From Paramecium octaurelia (taxonomy: Eukaryota > Ciliophora > Oligohymenophorea > Peniculida > Parameciidae), in the NCBI GenBank assembly GCA_905182995.1, contig CAJJDP010000006.1:377163-441162 (forward strand): a stretch of DNA of 64,000 nucleotides, given 5' to 3'. Under the pieces are notes generated by a model. It ran no database searches. It saw only the letters and a list, made by a program, of their open reading frames with translations, and was not told the origin of the DNA. Made by a program: the position numbers and the translations under genes. This document shows, piece after piece, positions 24,728 through 35,745 of the stretch. Position 1 is the stretch's first letter, and each line of letters starts with the position of its first letter.

Positions 24728-25976
24728 ATGTATACAATTCAACCCAATAATAGTAGAACCAGCATTTTTGCTCAAACCACTGTAAACAATCCCCCTCTCC
24801 AGGGACAGAATGCCACGAATTAATACGCATAAACTTATAGCGGAATATTTTAGCAATAAAGCTAATCCAATATCCAATAACAACAATAACAAAATCTGTA
24901 GCCTATAATCTAGCAGTAACAGTTTTAATAATAACAATACTCATATAATCAGTAATAATAGTAATTGCAATAATAATAACAATAACAATAAATATTTCCA
25001 AATAATAATCAACAACAATAGTAGATTGATCAAAATCCTAGCAATATAGCTTAATACGGACAGCAATTCTAACCTATCTATTAAGAACCAGATAACTTTA
25101 CTAATCCTAATGCCATACCTCAAAAAATCGATCTTCAATTTTATGGAATATATGAAAAGGTGTATTACATAAAGGCTTACCTATTATTAAGATTTAAAAA
25201 TTGGTAAATTCTCTATCATTATAATCATACCAAAAAAAATACTGCAGAATCTCATGCTAAAATTATTGTTAAAAACTTTTAAGAATTCAATTAATTAGAA
25301 TATGATGTTACTTATGTTGTGAGTACGGATGAAGGTTTCTGGATACTCAAGATTACTGACTTAGATAGAATTTACATGGTCTTGTATGATAACAATTTCA
25401 GAAGAGATTTAGCATTTCTGGTTTTTGAAGAATATTATAAATGTCTTACTGAATAGGAGTAGTTAGTTAAAATATAAGATAATGTAATTATTTATTAATA
25501 TACCCAATAAGATTGAATTATATAAACAGATAAATGAAAAGTTAGAATTGTTAACTCAACAATATGAACAAAAAATAATTGAAAACAAAGAGACTGGATT
25601 AAATTTCGAGTATTCCAAGGTTGATTTTTCATAGGCATACTTTTCAATAGGGTTGAGTGAACAATGCTAAATGAACAATGTCGAAAAAGTTATTTTATAG
25701 ACCTAAAATAATCGAATTCATCCAGCCTTTTAAGGAACAAATGTATATAATTTAATTTTATTCCTTAAGTTATTTACAGATTTAAAGTCTAATTTGTAAC
25801 CAATAATATCGATATGTATATGCGTTCTATTAATATTGATCGTGATTCTATTACTATACAACTATGTCATCAAAGGTATTTTTATAATAGTAAGATAAGA
25901 TATTTTAACTTCGCAATAAAATAATTCTGGAAAGGTCTCCTAAAATCATTTACTAAATCATTTGATTAAAAAATGA
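24728..25976 (+). CDS. Longin-like, tail-anchored protein with poly-Gln N-terminus (possible R-SNARE relative)
   Basis: Predicted 389 residues. Introns are 25484-25511 (28 nt), 25743-25769 (27) and 25876-25899 (24), leaving 390 codons. Residues about 30-110 are almost all Gln/Asn. A segment from about 135 to 245 resembles a longin fold, with a late strand-helix MVLYDNNFRRDLAFLVFEEY. After a charged helical region, a strongly hydrophobic helix (IISICICVLLILIVILLLYN) lies about 30 residues from the C-terminus. Longin plus C-terminal anchor suggests a VAMP7/Sec22/Ykt6-type trafficking protein, but a convincing SNARE heptad with central Arg is not seen. Two introns are 3n with no in-frame TGA. 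Confidence 0.7.
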
Positions 25977-26173
25977 AATTCATTTGTTAAAATATAATTA
26001 ATTGATTTAAACAACCTTTTTTTCTATAAGTGTTCTCTCAATGAAAACATATTAACTATTGTATAATTTTATCTTTTTTTTCATAGTTTTTAATTTTTAA
26101 ATTGGTTCTAATATAATTAAGTGTTGGTGTAGCATGTTATAACAATTATTAAAGAAATTATTATTTAATTTGC

Positions 26174-27441
26174 ATGTCTTAAAGAGAACTCCGCAATTTC
26201 TGCCAATAAATGAGGGCTTTGGGTTGTCATAGAATAATTTAAATGGAAAATTTTAGAAGGCCTAATTTTGAGCTTGTAGCCGACATTATTTTTTGGTTAG
26301 CTTAAAAATATGATCCAAATTAGGACATCTCTGATAAAATTGACGAGGAGGTAAAAAATAAATTAAAACTCAGAGTCACAGAGTAGAATTTATTAAGCAA
26401 ATCACTTGTGAGTAAGGCAAGGCTTAAAGTAAACCCAAAATGATTATATATGGCTGATGTTTATGCAGTCTAAGAAATTTTGAAAATCTCAACGTTCTTG
26501 TATAAAGCTTAAGCATCTCCATCTGCTGATGTAGAAGAGATTCATGATTTTGTAAATAAATCTTTGATTATCTAAAGTCCCTCCCATCGAAATTAAGTAA
26601 TATTAAAAGTCATAAAATATTGACTCAAGAAATTACTGCTCTTTCCACAAGACTATATGATTAATTGGGGAAGGAGGATGAAGTCAAAATAGCTAGAGTA
26701 AGAATAACATGATAATTAATAGGAAAATGCTTTAAAATTTTTGTCTAATGTCTCCAGAGAAGGAAATTCTCAATCTGAATAATCTTAAATCTAGAAATAC
26801 ATCTAAACCATATTGAAATAACAAGACTAAAATATTAAGGAGATGTCGAAATATGTGGGTGCTTTAGAAAGGGATCAAAAATAGTTGGATGAAAAGATAA
26901 AGAGAAAAACAAAAGAACTAGAATAAGCAGAGAAAAGATTAAAGGGTATGACAAGTATTAAACCTGCTTGTTAAGAAGAATATGATAGATAAGAATAAGA
27001 ATCAGAAAAGTTTTATCAAGTAATAGGATTTATCAATTGTTTAGATTTATGTAGAGAAACTTAGAAATCTAGTTTATTTAGAGCATGTCTTAGATTAACA
27101 AATTAGGAAGGAGGAATTAGAGGAAAGGAGGAAAGATGAATTAGCAAAAAAATGGAATATAGAAATTTAGGGACAAATGTATATTGAAATGATGGGAGAG
27201 AATGATGAATATGTAGATTAATAGGGAAGAGATTCTTGGTTAAAATCAAGTAATAGGAAAGGTGTAATAATGATTTTATGAGAACCTAATAAGGTGGATT
27301 TAATAAATAATAAATGAATGATGATGATGGAGAAGAATTGTGTGCTGGTGATTCTGATGACGGAGATGACTAGGATGTATAAGAGGTGATGATGATGTTG
27401 AGTTTGAAAATATCGAGGATGCTGATGAAGCTGGCTATTGA
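26174..27441 (+). pseudogene. IFT38/CLUAP1-like gene, broken by frameshifts and a stop
   Basis: The start MSQRELRNFCQQMRALG and then MENFRRPNFELVADI match the N-terminal domain of CLUAP1/IFT38, an IFT-B component needed for cilium assembly. Later blocks also match (LYMADVYAVQEILKIS, YDQLGKEDEVKIAR, SIKPACQEEYDRQ) and the end is acidic (GDSDDGDD...ADEAGY). Short introns of 23-26 nt can be placed. The frame is lost near 26401-26410, an in-frame TGA occurs at 26441-26443 exactly where Lys/Arg is expected, and the acidic tail needs another 1-nt shift near 27381-27386. With the genetic code's only stop inside a conserved motif, this is most likely a decaying duplicate. Sequencing error is the alternative. 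Confidence 0.8.
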
Positions 27442-27479
27442 AATAAATTAATCCATTATATGTATAAATATTATTAAAA

Positions 27480-28276
27480 ATGGGAGTATGTTCAAATAAG
27501 AGTAAAGAGTTGTATTACTAAGAAGATGTACATAATAAAACCAAATAGATTAGTAATATTTACATTTATTGGATATTCAAAATCCTGTTAATGTGAATCA
27601 TAAATATGCCAATCATTTCACTCTAATTCAAAATAAATATACTGGTATAGGAATCAGACTCACTAATCAATACACTACCAATTTATCAAAAAGTGAGTGG
27701 GAATTGATGCAAAATTAATTTTGGGGTAGAGTAATAAAGTTATATAAAGATAGTTATAAAGATTCAACACATTGGTCAAGCATTCGCAACGCTCTGTCAT
27801 AAGATGATGAATGTACATCTCATTTTTAAATATAGAATCTTCGATTACCATTTTGATGTTGTCTAAATTAAAAATGATTAATAATACAATTCAATTACTG
27901 ATTTCAGATAGTATTAATATTATTAATCAAGAACAAGTATTTCAAGTTCCAGTATTTGTAATCAATGAACCGATTTCTTGGAACAACGAACATTTGGTTC
28001 TACATTTTGAAAAGTCTTCCTTAAAAGTAATTTGCTATTAGATTTAGGTGAGTATACGCAGTAGTAAACTACCTAAAGATTTTTTGATAGAAACAGAAAG
28101 CACCTCCACAGTTCTTGAAGTTAAATAGAAAATCTTAGAAGTGGCCAAAGAAAGAACTTGTCGGCTGTATCTGAATGGTAGAGAACTAGTAGATAAAAAT
28201 TACTTGGGAAATTATGATATTACTTCAGGAACAGTACTAAAAATAATTAACTTAGATAATTCAAGCTTTTTTGTGA
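27480..28276 (+). CDS. Ubiquitin-domain protein (UBTD1/2-like), 3' end probably shifted by one base
   Basis: Introns at 27528-27553 (26 nt) and 27813-27835 (23 nt), and probably a 21-nt one at the end of the DC-UbP region, give a frame with an N-terminal UBTD-type helical domain (LSKSEWELMQNQFWG... HWSSIRNALSQDDE, then the VFVINEPISW motif). A C-terminal ubiquitin-like fold follows (KLPKDFLIETESTSTVLEVK ... LYLNGRELVDKNYLG). No stop appears where expected. Removing one T from the six-T run at 28267-28272 creates a TGA at 28274-28276 and exactly 242 codons. So this is either a sequence error or a stop lost by a 1-nt insertion. The family is known as a ubiquitin-pathway adaptor. Family call fairly sure, gene state uncertain. 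Confidence 0.68.
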
Positions 28277-28288
28277 TTATATTTTAAA

Positions 28289-29021
28289 ATGGTTGGTATT
28301 AATTTAAATATGCATAAACAAAAAGAGTAGATTCTTTTAAAGTGTCATCTCTAACACTAGAAACCAGAACTCGACGATATCACTACTTACAACATTAATA
28401 AAATAATCGAAACAAATAAATCTGCATCCATTTTTGAGTTAATCTTAGACAATTGCAAGTTCAACATGGATACAAGTTTTTATCAAGAGATATCATTATA
28501 GTTTATTGCCATTAGCATAGATTATAATCATTAATTTACTTAGGCTTGAATAGTTGCAATATGTTGAATTTGCAAAACATTCCCAAAATTGATTCATTAA
28601 AGAGATTAACCTTAGACTATAACTTCATAACGAAATTTTGAACTAATCCATCTAAAATTTTATCAAAATAAACTGTTGTCTCTATCAATCATACATAACC
28701 AATTGGATTTTCAGATTCATCTTTGTTACAAGAATTCTATTTTTTTGATAAATTAATTCAATTATCTATTTCAGGGAATTATAAAATATTACTGAACATG
28801 AGAGTATAATAGCGAGAAATGAGATATTTAAAAACATGAAGAACTTAATATTTTTGGATACAATTGCTAAAGGAGAATGTAAATTTTATGATTGCTCTAT
28901 AGTTCTATCTACTTGCATGGAGAATTAATTTAAAGATCAAAAATAAGAACAAGCATATTTATCAAGATTAGATGTTATCGATTGGAAGGTTGAAAGAGAA
29001 TATAAACAAGAAAACAGTTGA
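28289..29021 (+). pseudogene. ANP32-like leucine-rich-repeat gene, frame-broken
   Basis: The first half reads as an ANP32-type LRR protein: IFELILDNCKF, then, after a 20-nt intron, LIYLGLNSCNMLNLQNIP and SLKRLTLDYNF. TGA occurs at 28639-28641. Matching LRR blocks continue in other frames (ELIHLKFYQNKLLSLSI, then LIQLSISGN, then NEIFKNMKNLIFLDTI, the ANP32 cap motif). At least three frame changes are needed that no GT-AG intron explains. It is most likely a pseudogene next to two other damaged genes. ANP32 proteins are nuclear phosphatase inhibitors and chromatin factors. Confidence 0.68.
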
Positions 29022-29432
29022 TTGAAATAAGCCAATATATGAAATTATAATTCTTTGAAAAATCATTAATGTTAAAATTTTTATAGATATTTGTTAATCC
29101 ATAATTTGCTGTTAAATTATCCTATTGAATTATTATTTTAAAGGATATAAAGAGCATTTTATTAATTATTATAAATATATTAGCAATTAATTAAAGTTTT
29201 AAGAGATCTCTACCTAAATATAGAAAATCTTCTTGGATTATTTCTGAAAATCTAATTAGATCTAGTTTATAAAAAGATATTTTATTAAATGTTTAACAAT
29301 ACCTATAAATTTGGAACAAATGACATAATAGAATTGAAGTAACATTGGCTATTCTTGGTTGATGTCAAAATTATTAAACCATTTAATTGAGTTTAAATAA
29401 AATCGTTATAATTTTTAGAAAGTATTAATTTA
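29022..29432. other. Intergenic, AT-rich
   Basis: 411 bp between the ANP32-like remnant and the MORN gene stop. Reading frames are short. Nothing recognisable is seen. Confidence 0.45.
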
Positions 29433-30456
29433 TCAATCCCACTTGATTCGCTTCCCATCCTACCAAACTCCTTTATGTGAAGTACCATTTATAAAAAAAT
29501 ACTCTCCAATTCCATTTTATTTGCCCATATCCCACTCTCCTATATATTTGTGACCATCTTCCCAAATAAAAGTTCCTAAACCATGTTTCTATCCCTCCTT
29601 ATACTCTCCACTATACTATTTACCTAACTAATATAGTTTTATACCGTCAACCCATGTCATTGTACCACTTCCTTCCATTTAATTGCCAACCCAATCTCCT
29701 TCATAGGTCCTTCCATCAGGCCAAAAATATTTGCCTATGCCGTGTAAATTATTCTTCCAAAAATTGCCTTCATATCTTGACCCATCAGGATAAATGAGTT
29801 TACCAAATCCCTCCTTTTTACCATCCTTATATTAACCTAATTTCAATATTAATAATAAATACCTTCAAACACTGATCCATCTGGCCATTTCTCAATCCCA
29901 AAACCGTGTTGCTTATCTGCAATCCAATCACCATCATACTGTGCTTTATTGTAATTTATATAAATTCCCTTTCCATTTGCTTAATCATTCAACCACTCAC
30001 CTTTGTATACATCTCCATCAGGGTGAGTCAAAATTCCATACCCATTGGCTTAATTGTTCTTCCATCCTCCTTAATAAATTGAACTAAACACTCAAATAAA
30101 ATAAGTATTTACCCATCAGGCCATTTTTGTTCACCTTAGCCCCATCTTTTTCCTTGCATCCATTCTCCTTCATAGTAGGAACCACCTTCCATTAATATTC
30201 TTGCTAGTTTAACTGGAATAGTAGATTCTTTAGTTTATTCAACAATTATTTCATCAGAACTCATGATTATATGAGGAAGAACACTTCTATTTGAGTATTG
30301 AGAATACTAGTCTTCTTTATTTTCTTATTGTTTTGCTTAAGTTGAATGCTATTAGATATCATCATTTTTTAGTCCAGTATCAATTAAGAAATCTTCATTA
30401 CGATTTATCTATTGCACTTCTTCATTAACATAGCACATTTTAGTGCAATTACCCAT
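29433..30456 (-). CDS. MORN-repeat protein
   Basis: Predicted 322 residues. Introns are 30084-30112 (29 nt) and 29837-29862 (26 nt), leaving 323 codons. The N-terminus starts MGNC, so Gly2 could be myristoylated and Cys4 acylated. About 90 polar residues follow, then about ten MORN repeats of the form Y-x-G-x-W-x(3)-K-x-G-x-G-x(5)-DG (for example YEGEWMQGKRWGQGEQKW, YIGEWDMGKQNGIGEY). MORN proteins bind membranes or organise cortical and ciliary structures in protists. The acylation motif suggests a membrane-bound cortical protein (inference). Confidence 0.9.
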
Positions 30457-31309
30457 CAATTGTAATTATTATATAAATATCTCTATTTTTCAATACTGTG
30501 AAATTAACTTAAATCTCACTAGATACCATAAAATAAATGAATTTAATGGCTCTTTAATTTTGTAATATATTTTTTCAAATAGCTTCAGTTTATGATATTT
30601 TAATCAAGAAAATGTTTTTAATTCAATGAAATTGATTTATAGAAAGATAATTTAGTAGGAAGCAAAATAGACATAATTTTACTGATTTAGTGTTAAATTG
30701 TCTAGAACACAAGTATCTATCATTTGATACTGGTTTAACATGATAACACTAAAAGTTTAATGAAGGTGCAATTCATATTAACATATAAATATATTGATTT
30801 TGAAAAAAATAATTGAAACCTTTTATTTTCACACTTTTATTTCTCTATTTTCCCAAAAAATGGTTAAAAATACTTTAGAATCAACTTCTGAAAAGCATGT
30901 TAAATTATTCGTTAATATTATTGAATCCAATATTAAATGTAAATATTATTTAATATACATAGGTAATCGATAAACTTTACATTAATTTTAGTTAAAAAAG
31001 TAATCAAATATTGAGTTATTTATAACACTCATATTTCTCATAAATGTGATATTTTTAAAAACTCAATATTTTCTTTTTCATCCTTCTGTATTTTACTTAA
31101 TATTTAGATTCAATAAGAATTTCTAAAAATGCTTTTATTTAAATATTGTTTAGTAATGAAATATATATTTGAAATAAATATCAAGTAAATAGACAAAGAA
31201 CCTAATAGTCAGAAGTGGCTTATTATAAATATTTATTATACCTAAGTTGGATTTTTATATTAAATTTAATTTATAAAATTCTAGCTCCATATTTTATTAT
31301 TAACGGTAA
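30457..31309. other. Long AT-rich intergenic region
   Basis: 853 bp between two MORN genes that start away from each other, so it holds both promoters. It is very AT-rich with scattered short A and T runs. No coding frame, RNA or repeat family is recognised. By the standards of this window it is unusually long. Confidence 0.5.
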
Positions 31310-34300
31310 ATGAACAATAGTGGGATCATTCAAATTGAGTTTTAGAATGGAATTTATTAAGGATAGACTGGATAAAATAAATACAAATAAGGAATGGGTG
31401 TTTATATATGGGAAGATGGATGTGCATATTATGGTGAATGGAAATCAGATGTAATAGATGGTTAAGGAATATTCTTCATACCTCCAAAGACCCAGATAAT
31501 GGGTCATTTTAAAAAAGCTCAAGTAAACGGCAATTGTGTTCTTTCGACATCTTAAGGAACTTATTATGGTTAATGGATAAAGGGATTACCAGTTGAATTT
31601 ATAACAGCAAATTTATAAAATTTAGAAATGAACATATATTTTAAAAATGGGAAACCAATTAAGCATGAAAGGAAATATACATCAAAGTTGGAAATACCAA
31701 TATTGAAAAATAAAATTAATGATTTCTTAGCGATTTAACAACTAGAACTTAAAAATGGTAGTTATTATGGTATAACTTCTAAAAATCAACTCAATTAAAT
31801 GATGCCTAATGGGTTAGGTATATTTATATCTTCTGATGGAGTGATCTGTAGTGGATAATTCAAAGATGGATTTTTAAATGGAGTTGGTAGATTGTAAAAT
31901 CAAGCTGGAGATGTATACACAGGTTAATTCGAGCATGGTGAATATCATGGTAGAGGAATATACTTATCAAAAAAAAAAGATGGGTTGTAGTGGACTAAAG
32001 GGATTTGGGAATTAGGAGATTTAATTGAGGCTCATTAAAATGGTATTCTAAAAGACGTTTCATCATCAAAAGAAATAATGTGTATTTCTAACTATTATCA
32101 CTAGTCCCTTATAGCGATCATAAGAATCATATTTAAGTACAGCAACCAATAAATATCAATGAGTTCAAGTATTTTGAAGAATTAATACTAACTTATATTT
32201 AGAAATCTGTCTATTATTCTACCAATACTTCTCCAGATGTAGGTAAAAATCATACAAAAATAGCAAGAAACTATTTTTCGAATTCTCCTAAAACATCATA
32301 TGAAAAAATATCTGAAATTCTCTTTGGAACAAAATTATAGGAAGAAAAGTAATAAGCATAAAAGCTCAAATAAATTCAATAATAAAAGAATATTCAATTA
32401 ATACAGTATTATAAGGATTAATGTTAATAAATAGAAGATACTTCTAAAATCTAACATTTTACAACTTAGTCTAATGAACCAAAAATATCTCATATTAAAA
32501 TGAAAACTCATTTTATTGAAACGTCAAATATGAAAGAAGAGATAAAAAGATAAGTAAATAATAATTTTGTCTTACCAAATAAAATTTAAGAAATAAAATA
32601 TTTATAAATCTTATAATAAGAGTAAAAAGCTGAATCATAAATCAAAGGATCAAAAAATTTAAAAAGTGAAAGAAATAATAGAATTAAAACAGAACTATAA
32701 TTAAAATCTCAATTATACGATGATATTAAAGATAAAATTTAATAAAATGCAAACATTTAGGAACCTTTGTTAGTGTTTAAAAAACAGAAAACTCAATATT
32801 CTCCAAGAATACCTCAAAATTAAGTAATTTCTAAGACAGAGAGAAATAACAGTAATTAATAATAAGCTATTATTACAAAAACTAGCTTAAAAAAGCAAAA
32901 GAGCTAAAATTTATCAAAACATTAATGTTTAGCTAACTTAATTTCAATTAAAGATAATAATTTGGAAAACGATAAGTTAACTTTTAGAGAAAAGTAAAAT
33001 AAAGAATAGGGTTCAATTTAAGGCCAGAAATCCTAAAAGAATAAATAAAATTACCCACAAAATTAATCTTCTAAAATACGTAAAGACTTTAAGATCGTAG
33101 AAAATTAAACAACTATACCATAAGTCTAATAAAAATAAAGTATAGAGACTTCTTCAAGAAGAAAATAAGATATAGATGAAACAAAAAAGTTAAGCTTTAG
33201 CTAATAAGATTTTGCAAATAATTTTGATCCAATCAAGAGTACTGAAATGAAATAAAGCCAATAAAGCAATATTGAAAAAGATTTAAAGCCTATTGTTAAT
33301 GAAAAATATGATGGTGATTAAAATTAAATATCTTTAATATAAAAACAATAGAAATATTTGGAATAAATAATTGATCAACAAAAATAATAATTGGAGAATC
33401 TTAAGAAAGAATAACAATTTCTAGATAATGAATATTAAAACTTTGATATCAAATCAAAATTTATTACTATAACCAATGGATCAATAGATTCATTTGATAG
33501 CAATCCTTAATATTCTGAGAGCTTTAATCAGGACTTCATTAAATCAGTTAAGGACATAATGAGATTTGAACTAAAGAGGAAACAAGGAGATTCTATTAAG
33601 GACTCTCCTCATTTTGAACAGTCTAAAATAACAAATAATTAACAATCCTTATTCTCTAACGATATTTAGAGCTTTGAAAATGTAAATTATCATGATAAAA
33701 CTCCTAATACTATTAAAATATCACATGAAGATTATATATAATAAAAAGTCGACTTTCCTTAAAGTAAAAAGGAAATTGTTTCCTAAAGAGATTTGGATGA
33801 TCTTTTATTTGAGAACTCTCAAATTAAATAATCTAGATTAGCTAGGCGAACTAAAAGTTCTAAATACTCTACAATAAAGAACCAATAAGAAAATTAAAAA
33901 ATCTAAAATAACTAATCTTTATAAAATCATTCCTTTCTCTAATCTTAAGAGTAAATTTCTAAAAATTTTGAAAACAATTACATGGATTTCAATAAATATG
34001 GGATGCATTAAGATCAGATAAAGAAATAAAATTAAGAGATTTTAATCTAAGAAAATTCAATCAATTAAAATCAAGGTATTCACAAAAAATCAATATCTTT
34101 GATCCAATTATAAGATATATAAGATGTGGAATCTTAAAATCATGCTATAAAATAATATGATCAAGGCAATAATATAAAAAAGAATATAAAATAGGAATCC
34201 GATAAACAATTATCAATGAATAGTTTAAAATAAATAGCCTCTCCTTCATAGCATTCATCGTGTATTCAAAATAATTAATAGAATAAGTAGATTTAGTATT

Positions 34301-34623
34301 AGATGCCTTAAATGAGTTAGAATGTTTAAGTCTCTCTTTAACAAGAAGGGAAAAATACTTAACAAGATATCGAAGATATTAAATAATAATTAGAAGCTTA
34401 ATAATAAATTCTTGTTTCTTTATAGAATAAAATATTATAATCATAACCTATTAAATTTACAGAAAGTAAAGTTCAAAATGTAATAAGTCATACCAAATCT
34501 AAAAGCGAATTACCTAACTTCCATCCTGATCCTCGTAGTAGTCCTATAAAAAAAGTAATTATAACCAAGGGATAGTTCCCTGCCTTTTCAATCATCACAC
34601 CAATAACTCCAATACGATTTTGA
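31310..34623 (+). CDS. MORN-repeat protein with long Gln/Lys-rich tail
   Basis: Predicted 1096 residues. One intron at 32082-32104 (23 nt) joins two frames and leaves exactly 1097 codons. The first 255 residues hold several MORN repeats (GMGVYIWEDGCAYYGEW, VYTGQFEHGEYHGRG). The rest is about 800 residues very rich in Gln, Lys, Asn and Ser with short predicted coiled coils (for example QQKYLEQIIDQQKQQ). It is probably a cytoskeletal or cortical scaffold; no enzyme domain is seen. The divergent neighbour is also a MORN gene, but the two are not similar outside the repeats. Confidence 0.85.
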
Positions 34624-34657
34624 TTAACTTTATTTAATTTATTTATTTTATAATTTT

Positions 34658-35686
34658 ATGGACTTATAGTAGTTAAGAAAGGAACTGAAAGAAAAAGAAA
34701 AAAAGTTAAAAGATGAATAAAATAAGAAAATAGTGCATTTACAATTCTATGGCATGACTAAATCGGAAGCGTATGATTCAGTTAATTTGGAGATGAATTT
34801 GACAAAAAGATTAGGGTTAGTTTAATAGAGCATGATTTTAAAAAGAGGTAAATCGGACTTGTTTTGGAGTTCCAATAACAAAGGGATGTTTTTAAGATAT
34901 TTCAATCAAAAACTAACTATAGATTTAAGAGCAAGAGAAACTTTTAAACCTATTGAAAAACCATGTTTAATCATAGTAAATGGAAATAAGAAATCAAAAA
35001 GAAAAGAAATAATATAACAATGTTAATAAGAGATATTGAAATTACTTGATAAGAAAAAGGAGGATGGAAATGAAATTTTAATTAGCATTTTTGGATTTCT
35101 GAATTCTAGTATGATAAGTTTATTATCTATAAACTAAGACTTTGAGAAGGTAATACACAGTAACCTGAAAATTTATAAGGATGAAAATATTGTGAAAACA
35201 AAAAATTTAATATAAATAGCTGTCAATAATGCTGATGAATTGTAATAAATAATGAACTTGTATAAAAGTATCAAAGCCTTGATTGAATTATAATGTAAAT
35301 AGAAATTTAAAGAAATTGTATTTTAATTTATAAGAGCAGAATTGGAGGATAATAAATTAATTAGATTTTGGGACAAATGTAATATAGTACAATTCTCGAA
35401 TGATAATGATGCTAAATAATTTCATTTAAAATAATGTTTGGGTCAACTTGACAAGAAGGAGCATATAAAATGCCATAATTGTAAATTAACGGAATCTCTA
35501 CAAGATTGTTTTAGAGAGGATTACTAAATTGAATACATTGGATGCTTAATTACAGATTAAAATTTAGAATCACAATTATCTGTCTTGTAATTCTTAGATC
35601 CGATTTTACCCATCAAATCTAAGGTAACTTAATAAGAAGGTTAAAATACGATAAAGGAGATCCTAGGATCCCGCCTTGAATTATGA
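34658..35686 (+). CDS. Uncharacterised protein, intronless
   Basis: Predicted 342 residues (343 codons, no intron), starting 34 bp after the previous stop. It has a charged N-terminal helix (LRKELKEKEKKLKDEQNKK), a basic middle, a helical segment and one CHNC motif with flanking His/Cys (HIKCHNCK) that could bind zinc. There is no signal peptide or membrane helix. I do not recognise a family. Confidence 0.72.
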
Positions 35687-35745
35687 ATTGTTATATATAG
35701 TTTATATGAATTATATTAAGGAACTTAATGATAATTATTTATAAT

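Noticed and set aside
27480..27600. Frameshift at the start of the UBTD-like gene
   Set aside because: A 26-nt intron at 27528-27553 restores the frame, so the 5' part is intact.
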